This document shows positions 11,520 through 25,739 of a stretch of 64,000 nt of DNA, piece after piece. How positions within the stretch are numbered: position 1 is the stretch's first letter; every line of letters begins with the position of its first letter. Under the pieces are notes generated by a model that was not told where the DNA came from, ran no database searches, and saw nothing but the letters and a program-made list of their open reading frames with translations. The DNA comes from Chionis minor (lineage: Eukaryota > Chordata > Aves > Charadriiformes > Chionididae), in contig VZSF01003227.1 in assembly GCA_013398295.1 (NCBI GenBank), positions 1,174,293 to 1,238,292 of the forward strand, written 5' to 3'. Both the position numbers and the translations under genes were made by a program.

Positions 11520-14170
11520 CTTGGACAAGCTTTTTCGACAGCAGATGTTGAGTAACACAATTCACCTTCCACATGTCTTGAAGCTCCCGTGCAACATCTG
11601 CATATGCAATATATTTAATCCAGCATTTTGATACACTAATATAAAGGAATGAAACCCTATACAGAACCATAAAGAAGTGCAGGATCAATGGGTTGTTAAA
11701 AAAAAAACTAAACTGCAGGAGACACCTGGGTAGCCCAGAGGTACCTTCATGGTTGGAAACGTGAAATCTAATTTCTGCATAAGTCAACCAGTCAGACCCC
11801 TGATCACTGGGGTTACTGGCATGAAGCTGATGTCACTGACACACAATCAGCGCACCACATTCCCATCCACGTGCCCAAAGCCCATTTCCAAATATAAATT
11901 ACTATATGTTGTGCTGTGGGGATATGAGAAGGGAAACAAATGACAACTCTTTCAGGCCTTCTGAAGACGACAGAACAATTGTTAGAGAGTTGTAAAAACA
12001 CTGGGTCGATTCCCCGGCCCCCCCTTACACTTGTGTAACTCAGTAGTCCAAGTACAAACTTAATTGCACGCTGGGCTCATACACACACAGCTATTGCAAC
12101 AAAAGAGGGAAGTTGCACACAAGCCAGCAGCTCTGTAGCTAACTTCCAAACTGCACACCCACATTTGCACACACAAGGCTTTTGGCATGAAACTGGTTTT
12201 TAGGAAACTGGATTGTTAACATTCCAAGTTAGTTCCTCTAAAGAAACTAGGAAAATAAACAAGTTGTTTGTGTTTGGTTTTTTTTTTTTAAAAAAGGTGA
12301 ATTTTGATCGGTTTTGCAGGTATGAAGAAAATATAACACAGAAGAAAGAAACCCCTAAGTGATGAATAAACCCCAGGCTGATACAGAGGAGAGCAAAAGT
12401 AAGCTCACTACAGAGATGAAAACTTTCCTGCAACTCCAGGAAAGGGCTCCAAATCTCCTAAGACAAAGTCCACTCCCCAGATTTCTTAGACTACTCAGTT
12501 CCATTAAACACTGTTTTGATACTTCCAAGTCTAACCTCTGCCAGAATTTGACAAAACAGGCAATATATGAGGCATTACAAAAGAAACAGGAAAAAAACTT
12601 TGACATATTGACAGGTTTTCAGAGACCTCAAGAACAAAGCCAGAAGTGAACAAAAAGCCCCAATTCCTACCTCCTGAAAGAACTACAATTTGTCATTAAT
12701 AGTAAAGAATTAAACAATGACTAAAGAACACCTAGAATACTCTTAAACTGCATATTCCAGATGGGGTAATGGGGAGTATTCTGGAATTACTGTGCCATGT
12801 ATGGGAACAGATTAGTTTGATTGATTGACTCTGAGGACAGCATGTTACCTAGAAAGCTAAATGTCATTGTCCATCATTAGAGTTTCTGCAGCCACATGTC
12901 TAAACTGCTTTCAGAAATAGATTTTTGCTTCAGCACCTTTTCAAACCTCACTTTGGGTTGGAGTCTTTGAATGTTTCACCAAATATGTGGGAAATAACTG
13001 ATCCCAGCTAAAACATGAGCCCACCTCTGCTTCAACTACCTTTTCAGCAAGGAATGAAGAATGGGGAAGAGACACTTTATATTGTCTTTTTATTTGAATC
13101 CATCCAGACATCCCAAATGACAAAGAGGGTCCAGAGAGGAAAAGAAAAAAAAAATAATCAGCCTTTACGAAAGACATTTGAGTGTCCAGATTGCATCTAG
13201 AGCCAGTCTCATTCTCACTTCCCATCATGCATTACCGAAACATCCTTAGCTTTACGAGGTATCGACATTTCAGCTCATTAGTATTATTTACCACTGCAAA
13301 GTCAGCAGGGGCTTTAACGCTAGCTCAAACCACAGAATATAAATAAGCGACTAGCAGATCATCTTAAGGGCTGGGTGGAGCCCTTTGCTTTTCATCCCTT
13401 TGCTCTCCCTATCCACTGCTGCTGCGAACAGAGAAAAGGAGTGCTCAAAATGGACTGCAGAATTTAGATTTATGCAACAAGCACCCATAACAGGGAACAA
13501 CCCTGCTAATCTCTCCCTTTGGCCCACTGCGCCACAAACAGAAGCACCAGGAACTAGAGGCTCCTTGCTCTTATGAGGAAAAAAAAATTACTTTTTTTTT
13601 TTTAAATCAAGTCAGTCTTCACTTGTCTTGGCCATTTTTTGCCCCATTACAGCCCTTTTACAAACTCAACCTTGTGGCTAACCAGAACAAGTCAAGCAAT
13701 TACGCTTCAAACGCCTCTTGAAATCCACCTCCCTGGTAACCCAATAGCTCCCACTACTGACCTTCTAGAAAGAAAATTTATGTACTCATGCCTACCCAAG
13801 GAAGTAGATAATGAAGGGAAGGCAACAGGTCATTTCAACCTACTACTACTCATTCTGCATTTTGTTTCTGGAGCTAATTTTCTACCACACAATTAATACC
13901 AAAAGATACTGGGACTTTCTTAATACCACCTTTCTTCACCCAAGCAAAGTGCTCCTCTAGAGAATGTGTATAAAGAGACAAATTTAGTATTACCAGTCAC
14001 ACCGTATTAGCCCATAGCTTATTTCACCAAGGTCTAGTTGAAGTGCTGCTGATGTCCCACCAAAAGAATTTAACTGATCGCTGTCACGACACTCAGAGGT
14101 GTTTGTCTACATACTGATTTTTTGTAACCTCTCAATACAGTCCTTATCTTTTCTCCATTTTTTTTTTTTT
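11520..14170. other. non-genic unique sequence
   Basis: No gene or repeat is supported. T/A homopolymers occur near 12278-12295, 13147-13158, 13590-13603 and 14157-14171. Open frames of 83-118 codons on both strands around 11.4-12.6 kb are mutually overlapping and show no domain. Confidence 0.6.
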
Positions 14171-14179
14171 CAGAATTAT

Positions 14180-14325
14180 AGACTTAATCCCTTTGATCCT
14201 CATAAGGGTCTGTTGGCCAACATTACACCTAGCAAGCTGTTTGTGGAACAATATATTAGCCTAAAAATTCTAACGAGAGAACTGAGCCTAGAAAGGCAAA
14301 CCACTCTCCTGTGACCAAAACTACA
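14180..14325 (-). repeat. possible decayed MIR-type SINE, antisense
   Basis: The words 'ttaatccctttgatcctcata' and, about 90 bp further on, 'gagagaactgagcctagaaagg' followed by 'cctgtgacc' match in order the antisense MIR core ('aatcctcaca', 'gaaactgaggc.cagagagg', 'aaggtcac'). The spacing is larger than in the consensus, so this is tentative. Confidence 0.4.
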
Positions 14326-14329
14326 CTAT

Positions 14330-16330
14330 ATTTGCACTGTGAAAATAAAAAAAGAATCAAAGTGTTTGATACAGGACAAACAGCATCTATAATTCACTAA
14401 CTAGGTCAAGGACACACTTGTTAAAGAAAATAGTCTCAGAAAAAACGTTCATCTCATGTCAGGTCTTTTCTAGCAGAGGACCAATAGGTAATATTTTTTT
14501 TCAGCACCCAAAGGGGACATCAGACTTCTCTTTTAACACCTTAAAAAAAAAAATCAGCATTTTTCCATTGGTGCTGGAGCTGTTCCACCGTGACACGTAC
14601 CACACTCAGCCAACATGTCAACAAATGCAACAGAACAGCTGCTAACATAATTTTAGCTGTTATCTTTTCCTTCAAGAAATCTCAGTCTGTCTTTGTTTGC
14701 TCATCTGCTTAAAAAAAACCCAAAAACACAACAAACCACCACACAACATAATTAACACCTGCCACAAGAGCATCCCAAACGTTGTTCATTTTCTATGTCC
14801 CTGAATGAAGATCTGCCTGGAATTTGAAGGACATGCTTCATCTTTACACTGCTGCTCCACAATTAACCCTACTCCCATCTCTGGCCCAAGTACAGCAGAT
14901 GTGAAATACTCTGGGAAGTACTTATGAAGATGGCCAAGAAGAAACACTGAACATATCTTCTATCCTACACAGGCTTCAGCTCCAAGAAGGCTGCTCCTGC
15001 AACACCTAAATCAGACTTACTATTTCAGCTGGTGGTGCAAGCAACAGCTTGGGTCTTGACACAAATTCCTCTGTGTCAGAGAGGATAAATAGAGAGAACG
15101 ATCCCAGAACAGCTCTATCAGCAGGTTGCAGCTGTGAGAAGGAAGATTTCATCTAGTCTGATTCCCCACTGTACTTCCCTCAGCTGCGCTTGTTTATTTG
15201 GGCTCCACTCAGAGATAAGAAGTCAAGTTTAAACGCATAGTTGTATATAACCATAATGCAACGGACCAAGCCATTTCCCTGTGGTTCAGGCCAGCAATCC
15301 ATTCCTAGCACATCATACTCCCATCCATATCCTCCAGACATTTTATTGGCTGGTCTATTCCATATTATGCATTACAGGAAATAGAAGTGATTGAGGAATA
15401 CAGTGTTCGTGGAAGGTACATGGCACAGAGCTTCATCGTATCAATTAGACAGGCTCTAGGAACAGCCCAGGTTCTCTGATGGAGCTGAGCTTACTTTCGA
15501 TGTGGTACGGTGTTGTGCGATTCAGACTTGGGAAATGGCACTGACGAAACACCAGGATGAAGAGAGAGGGGTTACCTGCTCTGCAAGACATTCGGTCTTA
15601 CGAGGTTTTTATTAGGGAGGGGGAAATTGGAAGTCTCATGGACAAATCCCTCGTGCAAAGAGGCACACTTCTACCCAAGTGAGAACATCACCGAGGATGC
15701 ACCTGGTTTCTCAAAGGGGCCCAGATAACTTATTTCACCACTTTCTGCCTCAACTCAGAGACTGGAACAGTGGACACACATGTGCAGATGAAGGAAAGGA
15801 GAGCATTGTTGTTGATTATTGTTTACATAGCCGTAAAGATCCCACAGGAAAGGTGCTTCGCATTTACAAAATAGTCCTAACACTCCAACAGCAAACAGCA
15901 GCAGCTTGTGAAGAAGCAGAGTCTTAAAAACATGCTGCTCACCAAACACTCCTACATGAAACCTTCATAGGAAAAACAAGCAAAAATGCTGTAAGCAGAC
16001 ATGGATTAGAAGTTCAGCTTCAGCAAAGCTACACTGCTCTGCCCAATTTTCACAGCTACCAAACACAAACTTGTCTTGGATTCAGTTCCCTGCCAAAGAA
16101 ACAATAATAAAGAAAATCAAGCCATAATTTCAATCAGTTGTAACGATTTTTGTGAAGGTTCACAGCTTTCTATAGGAGGAAACAGATTTGGTAGAGATGC
16201 TCAGATTCCATTGGCCTCCATAGTTTTGATACAATCAGAGATGTTGAGAAGCTGATTGTCCCTTTGTTTCCCCTTTTTCCTCTTTGTAGACTCAGAGTAG
16301 CATAATCCTGAATTGATAGCTTCTCCCAAT
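14330..16330. other. non-genic unique sequence
   Basis: Unique DNA without a recognised gene, RNA or repeat. A short CAG/CAA-rich stretch near 15888-15910 is the only low-complexity feature of note. Confidence 0.55.
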
Positions 16331-16339
16331 GCTCAGGGT

Positions 16340-16780
16340 ATGATTTATCAGTCCAGGAGGCTGCAGCGAAGAAGTAATTGCATTAGCACTGCCACTGATA
16401 AATAGTGCTTTCTTCAGACTTACGAGCCGCTGAGGGCTAATTACTCCTCAGATTCCAGATTCCGTTTGGCTTTAATCACAGGGTGAATCATCTCTTTCCA
16501 AACATGGCAGGTATTAATGGCAGCACATTTATCCTAATTAATCTTCCATGGGGAAGGCCTTTTCTTTTAATTAAAGACATGAAAATGCGCAAAAAATGAC
16601 AAAAGAGCATGTGGCCAAGTAAGGACATGAGTCAAAGCATCTCGCAGGATGGTGAGGACTGTTTTCACAAGGAGATAACGTAATGAGCCATATTCATCCT
16701 TGGCATCTGGATTTTGACCTTATTAAGCTGGCGCATTGAGACAAATTTGTCTTCAACACTTAGCTAAGGGAAAATGGTGT
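16340..16780. promoter_or_regulatory. putative conserved enhancer-like block
   Basis: This block is dense in homeodomain-type sites: TAATTG at 16375-16380, TAATTA at 16438-16443 and 16535-16540, and the palindromic TTTAATTAAA at 16565-16574, with further ATTA words between them. It has no coding frame, low CpG and no low-complexity sequence, which is the usual look of a deeply conserved developmental non-coding element. Conservation was not tested; the call rests on motif density alone. Confidence 0.4.
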
Positions 16781-16789
16781 TGATGAAGG

Positions 16790-19700
16790 AATGGAGGACC
16801 CACTTCTAGCATCTTTGGTGTTGAGGCTTAGCCATTAGTGCTAGAGCACCCCCAGAGAGCTGCAGCTTAATAATGATGATATGCAAAAGCCAGATAATCA
16901 ACAGGTTATTTGGCTGCAGAAACCTCCTGCTGCCATCTGTCTAAACATAAGACAAAGGACAAACGCTAGAGCTCAAGACATGGTAGAATCAAAATTCCCA
17001 TCAAATCTAGGCAAAAGAAATGTTTCACTAAACGCTCACTAGTTCCTAAGAGATATTCTTCAGCCTATCAAACAACTTAATAGGATATATTATGTCAGCT
17101 CTTATAAAGCTTACTACTGGGAACATTGTTCACAAATACAGGCTCAGATGTCAGTCACTCTGCTGTGAACTACATGCTGGGAATATGAGTTTCTTTCAAA
17201 GCCAGGCTTCACATTTCTGCAGGCAACATACAAAATATGTTCTGTGAAATATATGTTTTGTGAATAACTGAGGATCCTCTCTAGGTTATGCTGTTTTTCA
17301 GCATTAAGAATAACTTTAAATTAGAGGTGAATTTAAGCGAATCTATGCTCATGGCATAAAATCCTCTTTGGGTAGACATAACTTTTCCCACCCTGCGTCT
17401 CAGACAGGCTGTGGAGAAAAAAGAAAAAAAAAAAGGAAGTCAAGACTAGCAAGAACAACTCATCAGTCAGCCTTATTGCATTATTTGGAGTCAGTTGTCA
17501 GATTGCTTACCACCCCTGTATGGTCAGTTGATAAATACTCAGCTAGGGTCCGAGCAGTGGCGTTACAAAGAACCAATTATTCTCACAGTGTGAGCAGAGA
17601 AGATGGTGGGATAACATTTTCTTTGAGATTTCTCATAGCGTATTTAACTCAGGAGCTGTTTTGTTCTCAGCGTCTCCAGTAATGGCAAAGAAGAGACCTT
17701 TACACAGTGCTGTCCCTGGGGATTTTACCTACATTTGTATCTTACGGTTTCCTTAAGCAAAAGGCCATTTGGGCTGCACGCGCGTATACTGCTCTTTTAG
17801 TTCACAAAGAGAAGAAAACCCTGTTCAAAGACCCTCTGAAAGGAGACCAAGATGCAAAACAGTTCTTGCCCTGACCTAGCATATTTTAAATATCAGAACT
17901 TTAGTCTAACTTGATGGTTCCGTGGTGTTCCCAAGCACTGAGGAAATGTACCTACTGGTACATTAAGTGAGACTGCAGTCGATACTTCTAAAGTGCCTGT
18001 TTATGCTGCAGCTGAGAGCTGATAAACAGCCTTGCTTCTAGTTTCTCTTAATTTAGAATTCATTACGTCTCTGTTTCCATGAAAGATAAACCAATAGCTG
18101 CCCTTGACAGCTGTTTTCTTTGGGGTCATTCTCTCTATCCACCCATCTACTCTTTCTTCAGGGGGTTTTGCTCACTGTAATGTTAGCTCTATCAATTTCA
18201 TTCAATTCTTCCAACACAATCTAAAGGGACTGAGGAGGACAGCAAAGCCAAATGCATTTAACCATTTGGGTACCAGGCATAAGAGTGAATTATGATAGTT
18301 AAAGGAACTGCAGGCAACAGCAAGAGCTCTATCACAATGAGGAGCGTAAGTGAGAAGATTATGCCTAGAGGTGAGACACTCAGCAGGATGCCAGCTGGAT
18401 TAACTTGAGATGCTTTATTTTTGTTCAGCTAGTATTGCACCTGGCTGCAAACTCTGCCAGGGTCTCAGCTGGAGGTTCAGTTGTGTTAGTGTGCCAGATA
18501 GACACACAGGGCACATCCAACCTTTTTAGAGCAATGATTACTTTCCAGAACTCTGATTTATACTCAGAAAGGGACACATACGACTTCTTGAAGAGCATGA
18601 GAATCCCCTATTAGATCAGTGGTTCTTGTAGCCCAATGTCATTTCTCCAACAGCAGCTGCAGGAGATGCTATTTACAGAATATGAAGCCCATGTGATCCC
18701 TACCTCAGCAGATTCTGCCAACAACCACGCTCATTGTGCAAGGGATCTTGAAGAGAACATCCCTGCCTTCTCCCTTTAGTATCCATTCAGAGATTAATTA
18801 CTTTTGAAATTATATTTTCCTTTTCAAGCCTGCTGATGTTATTTAAAAAGTTCCTCCCATCATTTACTGCCTGAAGATGGCTGCTCTGGTAGGAAGCTTA
18901 TGAAGGAAGGTAAAGATGAGTTCGAAGAACAAAGAGGGCAATGGAAGATGAGCAGCTTAAACTATATCATCCTCACTAGTAACTCAGGAGTATACTAAAA
19001 CATTTCCCAGTGACAAAAGTCTGGAAAACCAGTCTGACACTGCACAGAGGGCTCCCAGTGGTCTGCTGAGCATTTAGTGTCTTCGGTCTGGTGGCACCAC
19101 ACAGCTAAAACATTCAGACTATAAACACCTCAAAGAGGAAGCAGAGGCAGTAACTTTCATATTTCCCCTGTTAAAAATGCAGAGATGTCCTTGGTAGAGC
19201 TTTTCATGGTACTGCAAGAAATGACTTTCATTACATCATGACTCCTCGTTTTAGGAGCAACATGTACAGTCCACTGGTTTCTCGCATTACTCATCCCTCA
19301 GGCACCTCTTCAGCATCACAAAAGATGGGATACAGAAGAAACCCACAAATTATTATTTTCTGTTCCCAGCTGAACATATTTCTGCTCCTATGCTGTGATC
19401 AGCATTTGCTCACTGAAGCTCTAAGACCTTCTATCTGAAAAACCCACAGTTAGCAAGAGGTAATCTGTGATAAATTAGTGTGGAATGGCAAAAACAATAT
19501 TGACAAACCTCAGATGGTCAAAGTTCCAAAATGCTGATAGCAGCAATACAATTTAATTAGGTTTTTAAAGTAATCAGAAAACTGAGTGAGCATCAAAAGG
19601 CTTCCATCTACAGCGGGACTTGAAAGGAGAGTGGGCCTAGGTCTTGCAATTTGTTATTGCTCAAGTTGAAAAGACTTCGATAAAACCACTACAGGCTTTT

Positions 19701-22370
19701 TAAGCTGTTTTGTCAGGGACATCCCAGAACTCCCTCCTGCCATTCCTGTAACAAGTACTTGTTCTTTGTCTGGTTGATTTAGACTGTCTGATAATAGTTC
19801 CGTTCCCAGATCAGGCGATTTGAAATTTTACAGGGACATGGTGGACTCCAAAAAAAACAGTCCATGACTTTGCACCAACAAGCCCATGACCAGTCTTCAA
19901 TCTTAAGGGTTTATGGCTAAAGACAACTGGGGGAGCAACCTCTAAACTAATCCTGGGAAAGTTTCTGTGGCAGCACTCAGTTTGGTCCCTCTGTTGGTCC
20001 TATTCTACAAGGGGTGCAGTGCAGAACATCGATGTGTCTGACTTGAGGCCCTTCACCATAAATTGCTTGTGGCCAGATCAGAGTCAGTGGGCAGTAGGAA
20101 CAATCCTGTCTGACCTACCACTACCTGTATAACAGTGGATCCACCTCTGACATTACCAAACTGGAAATGCTAGTATCTGTTCCCCTCCATCCCACCCCCC
20201 CAAAAAAGCGAGAGAAATGCCACCAAATATCATAATTGGGACCATATGCTGCCAGAAAGGAACATGTGGGAAAAACAAGCCATTAACTGAGCCAAACTTG
20301 TCCACCCCCTCAATGAAAAGGGAGCAGCTACTGTTTCTGTGGTGGATGGGTAAGACCTCTACCTTTGCATGGTGCTGGGAGGAGACCATGCTCCCTGGCA
20401 GCAAAGCCTTCCCCTCTCCTCAGCTGTAATAAAAAGCCACCTCTCCCTCTCTCCTTACCAACCTCTCATTAAAGGTTCAAATGATCCCCAAGCAGAGAAA
20501 TGTAATTAGGATCTAGCTCCTGGGAATTGCTATCAGTTTGCTCACACTGGCTGGTAAATGGCTGAACATCTCTATCCGCCTGCCAGGCCACGATAGAGTT
20601 TCCAGTCTTTCGCCACTGCACAGCACAGTGACTCCCAGAGCTCAGGCGAAATACTGTCTGCAAGCCCCCAGCACAGCCCAGCTTCTAGTGTTCTGATAAT
20701 ACAAACTGCCAGCCAGCATTTTGAATTAGAAAAACAGCTACAATGGAAGAAAGTTGAGATTAACCCGTTGAGTCACCCTGTTCCATTTCCTCACCGAGAA
20801 ATAAACTTGTTTAGAATCTCCATTCACTGGCAAACTCTATCAAGTGCCATCACCCACGTGGAGAAAGGAAAATAAAATGGCAGATCCACGCAACTGAGGC
20901 ATATTAGACCTCAAGAAACACTGCACTGTTTAAACAGCCACAATACTGCAAGAAAACATTCATCTTTGAAAGACAGGTGGTGAACAGTGGCAAGGGATCT
21001 AGGAAAATTCTTCAATCCTCTTTGATGATCCAGATGGACTGAGCCTGGAAAGCAGGAAGTTTTTCTTGCCTTTAGAGCCAGGCTCTGTGTGACCTCAGTG
21101 ATGTCATTTTGCTTTCTGGACACTTTTCCCCACCCAAAGATTCAGGAATATTTGTAACAACTCAAATGTTCAACCAAAGGTCCCAAAGGGGTTACAGAAA
21201 TACCACATCAAATGCCCAAATCATTAAAAAAATAAATATTTATTTCTAAATGCTCCTGTGTTGTTGTCAGAGATCTAACCACTCTACACCGCCGTTCCCT
21301 TCTGGCCTATTAATCTGTTTTTCATTCCCATTTTTTAAAAAAATGCATTCAACCATGTCTCTAATACAGCACTATCATTGGTAACTGGGAACCCTGATGT
21401 CCTCCAGCTGTGACATTTTGCTCTCATGGCATGGATTCCATTTTTCAGAGTTTCCTTTATCTTCAAGTCCTTGTGTCAGCTTTATTCTTCATGTTACTCC
21501 ACCAGCCTGTCCTGTTATTTATGTTATCGTGTGATCAACTGCTGCACTGCAAGCACTGTAGCATGCTGATGTATAAAGGCTTTTTTCTTTTTAAGGGGCA
21601 GGCTGACTTTTCCCAAAATGCACATAATGAAGAATTGCCAGGAATAACCACTGCCCTTGCCCAGGTTCAAAATACGATTCTGTAAAATATTCAATAGTGG
21701 GTTTATTATATCCATCAGAACCTTGGCATTGATGTCACACCCTAATCTGAAGCAAGAGAAGGTTGTACCATTCTGCCATGGATCTATTTCTAAGACTGGG
21801 TAGAAAACTGACCTACAAAGGCTGCAGATCTTTAAGGATAATTTTCTTTGCTAAGAAAGAGCTCAAATGTGTCCTACCATTGTGGGGGTGAAGAAATGAG
21901 ACTACAAGGACGAAATGAAGGCAGGGACATACTAGAGTGAGGATTGGGGCAGAGGTCAGGACAGAGAGGTCTACTTGTCTATGGAGCAGTAGAGTTCCCG
22001 TAACTATGAACATTTTAAAATCTAACTGCATGAGGTACTACAGCAAGCATGATTAGAAAAAACCCAGAGGGCAGAGAGCTGACCCAGTTCACACTTTCCC
22101 TTTGAAATGCCCATAATTAGATCTTCCCTTTACCCTACTACCCCTCATTTTATTATTTTAAACCCTCACGCCTACATTCTTCTCACTCATTCCTCTGAGT
22201 GTAATTAAACACTATTAAAAACATGACTTTATTTAAGAAGAAACAAACTAAAAAGCAACATTGTCTGTCAGTGCTGCCCTCACTTGCTCTCTCTTCCCCA
22301 GCAGGTAGAAAAACACCGGATTCAAATTGGCAGCCAAGACCTTTGCAGCTTTTTTGAACTGTATCTTTAA
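16790..22370. other. non-genic unique sequence
   Basis: No gene is recognised. An imperfect 16-bp tandem pair lies at 17235-17266 (atatgttctgtgaaat then atatgttttgtgaata). A 16-bp AT palindrome (aaataaatatttattt) lies at 21230-21245. An A-rich run lies near 17415-17434. Open frames of 60-104 codons have no recognisable domain. Confidence 0.6.
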
Positions 22371-22379
22371 TTTCAGCTG

Positions 22380-23060
22380 CGTTTGGGTTCAAAGAAACGT
22401 CAAATCCCCGTCTGCATTTTATATCTCGGGCTCAAACAACAACTCTGGGTTAAGATGAGTAGATCTTTGCTCTGTCTTTTGCAGGTATTCTTCAGGGCAT
22501 CAAAGTTTCATTTGAACCGTTACCTTACAGTCAAGAAATATATTGCTCATGGATCTCAAGGGAAAGTGACACAAGTGAAAGTTATTAAGTGCACAGCCTC
22601 AATATTTGTCCGTCCCTTCCCAAAGAGACACAAGACAAGGCTACTCGCTTCCGGGACAATAACTGGTCAATCATTTGAAAGCCTGAGGGGGAGGAAAAGC
22701 ACTAACTGTGGCATTAAAGCAAAGCATCGTTAACAGCACTGTGTGTGCACAGGAGGAACATAATGAAAAGGGAATATTTATAGCCAATATCAGTTTATGC
22801 AGTGAGCGCACCTCCTCCTACCTCAAAGCGCAATTCTGAGGTTTATTACACTTTAAAAAAAATGGTCAGACCTAGATTTATAAAACCCGAGGACCTTTAT
22901 CAGACAGCGGCTGTGCGTGGCATGTCGGGGTCGCATCCCAAACTGCCAGATACAACAGCCTCACTGGCTGTGCAATATGGGCAGAAATCTTCCATTGCAT
23001 CATTCTGGTCAGACAACGAACATGACCTTTTTTGTATTATTTTTCAAGCCTAACAACTTT
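22380..23060. promoter_or_regulatory. weak candidate conserved non-coding block
   Basis: The block is uniform, free of low-complexity sequence and rich in ATTA, AATATT and GATAA-like words. It also contains an acceptor-like tract ending in TTTTGCAG near 22486. A 116-codon open frame begins in it but shows no family signature. It could be a regulatory element or an exon of a non-coding RNA; neither can be separated from ordinary sequence without alignment. Confidence 0.25.
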
Positions 23061-23069
23061 AAACCCACA

Positions 23070-25650
23070 CCTGACCCCTCCTCATGCTCCCCGCAAGAAA
23101 AGGAAGCCTGTTTGTAATCCCTACAGGATTAGCAGGGGACCTTTCCGAGCCAGAAGGCTCTTGGCTCAGTAGCAGCACAACATCATTCAGGAGAATTTTG
23201 CTAAGACGTGGCTAGAAAGCAAGTTGTCAGCATCACCATACAACCATGTGCCCAGGTTCAGGGGGCTGCACAGGCTGGCCAAGTCTAAAATATCAGTGAT
23301 AATTTCCTGCATTTTGGTTGTCAGAGGTAGAAGAGGCAACAGGCACATTGATGACAAGCCTGAAACCAAAAAATCCAGCTTTGAAAGCACAAGAATGGAG
23401 AGCTGGTTGGAAATGTTATACGTTTGGGCATTTGCACACCCGTAGTTGGTAGCTGGCAAGTTGTCAGCAAAATACAGAAGCCCACAGCGAATTATTTTCA
23501 ACCAGCTTATTTTTGCAGCCAGGAGAAGACAAGCTTGACAATTAACAGCAATCATGTTCAGAACAGACACCAGCAAATTAACTCTGCTTATTTATTTTTT
23601 TCCCCCCTCTTTGCCACGCAGTGCATCCTAAGGTCTGTGAATGCAAGCAGAGAATAAAGTAGACGCTGTAGGGAAAAACACAAGGTCTCATTTACAATGC
23701 AGTAAGCAGGACTGTAGGAAAGGGAAGATAAAATATTATTGCCAGCTAACTACAGCAGGGAAATGGTATGAGCCATAGCAATACTGCTGATAACAAGGCA
23801 TTTATTTATAAATTATGAGAACAGGGAAGTCGATTTTTTTCTTAGTGGATTTTTGGGTTCTCAGCTTTTCATTTTATGTTTAAATGCTTTTTTTTTTTCC
23901 TTTTCAGTGTTCACTTCACAGCCAGATTGAGTCAGAGGTATTCTAGTTGATCTGTAGCTATGTATTTAGAGATTTATAGAAGAACTCTTCCTTTAATTTG
24001 GGGGTGGGATGAAGGGAGCTGTTAGAGGGGAACAGGACAGAGGAGGAGCTGGAATTTGTTCTTCACCACTAGGTCTCACAGAAGAGCTTCACAAGCTTTA
24101 AAGCCAGACATAACCACAGCTGGGGAGCATGACAAATGCAGGCTTTGTTTCACTGAGCTCAAAGGCTGATCAGCTCATGCTAATTAGTTCAACAGCACGA
24201 CTTTCCAGCTCTCAAGGTCTACATGTCCCAAATGTCCCACTACCCAACATCAGAGTCCCAAATGTTTAAAACCTTCAGATGGACAGTGCTAGAAACAACT
24301 GCAGTATGCATTAAGATGCCACACTCCTAACATCCATAAGAAGGAGGCAAGCCTTAAAAAAAAAAAACAAAAAAAAAAAAGAAAAATCAATGGAATCGCA
24401 GCCCAGAGAGCAACTTTCAATGGAGGTTATCAAATAAGGCACTGTTCTTCTTAATTTCAGCTGACAGACTTCCAGACCTCTGGTCATTTTCCCAGCAAGG
24501 ACTTTGGGCCATTCCAAGGAAAATGTCTTTACAACAGGCTGCAAGCTTAGGTAAACTGCTGTTTATTACCACCAACATTCATTCCTGACACATACCACTT
24601 TTCAGTATTGTCTTGGGGAAAAAAAAAATAAATACGCACAATGAATCTTTTTGTGACCTTTATTGTAAACTTCCCACAGCAAGAGGAATGCCTGAGCTCT
24701 CTCAACCGATGTGCACACGCTCAGCCGGCACAGGAACCAGCCCGAGACACTGCCCTTTAGGCTTGCATTATTTATCAAGATAGGAGGCTGTCATGCTCCT
24801 TCCTGACGTGCACTGGTCCGGGAAAGGGAAGTGGTGGCAGCTTACCTGAAGAAAATAATAGCATACAGCTGGATATTTCAGGAGGGGAAGGAAAAAAAAA
24901 TATCTACACAGAAAGATTATCCTAATGAAAAACCAGAAATACTTACTGAGCAGAGGCACTCTGATTAAGACCAGAGAAATCATTATTCTAACCCAGGGGT
25001 AGCATACTCTTGAGAGAAGTTCGGGTGGGGTGACTGGAAGAGCATAGAGAATACCTAAGCCTATGTTTAATGCATTAAGAGGTCTCAACTCATTAATACC
25101 TCATATCCCCGTTTCACTCATGTTCTGCGTCTCCCAAGGAATCTGAATTCTGCCATGAACCAGAAGGAAGGAGGAGATTACTGAAGGACACACCTAGATA
25201 AAAATCCTTGCTCCTTTTTATATTTGTATAGCAAAACCAAAGACTACTTTTCATATTTACTCGGGGAGTGAAGGCAGTAATCCTTCCCGCAGCAAATAGT
25301 ATCACCTGAAGCATCTCACACTACCATCTCACAAAAGCTGCATCAAACTTTGGAAGGATTAATGCTTTTCCTTTTTTAATTTACGTTTACAATACTTTAC
25401 AACATGAATCCAGAAACCCTTGGCTTATGCTTTATACTCAAAAGGTTAAATCATTTCCTTTGTGAAGAAAATAAATGGGTGCAATAAAAATAAATCAGCT
25501 CTTGCTTCGCTGCTTAATGCATGTAACCTTGCCTATTGCCTCATTCAAATCCCATCCTCACAAAAGCTTTGGAGAGCAGAGAGGCAAACTCGAAATAAAA
25601 AGTGACAGTGGAGAGAGCGGAAGGGAAGAGGAAAGGAAGGAAAGATGAGT
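23070..25650. other. non-genic unique sequence
   Basis: No gene is supported. An A-rich homopolymer lies at 24356-24386 (A12 C A12 G A5). A short inverted repeat, tgagct at 24154-24159 against agctca at 24172-24177, is visible. A G-run-rich stretch near 24000-24030 falls just short of a standard quadruplex pattern because one loop is 10 nt. Confidence 0.55.
24356..24386. repeat. A-rich homopolymer tract
   Basis: Twelve A, one C, twelve A, one G and five A. It could be the relic of a poly(A) tail or simple slippage; no retroposed gene body is recognisable upstream. Confidence 0.85.
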
Positions 25651-25664
25651 TTTCAGATGAGATC

Positions 25665-25725
25665 TGAAAACAGATGGGGAGTGACTGAGGCACAGAGATT
25701 CATTGTTCTTGCAGAAATAGCTCTG
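25665..25725 (-). repeat. MIR-type SINE core fragment, antisense
   Basis: The run 'acagatggggagtgactga' continuing 'ggcacagagatt' matches the antisense MIR core 'acagatggggaaactgaggcacagagaggtt' with few changes. The surrounding head and tail are too decayed to place the ends. Confidence 0.6.
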
Positions 25726-25739
25726 AACAGATTATTAAA

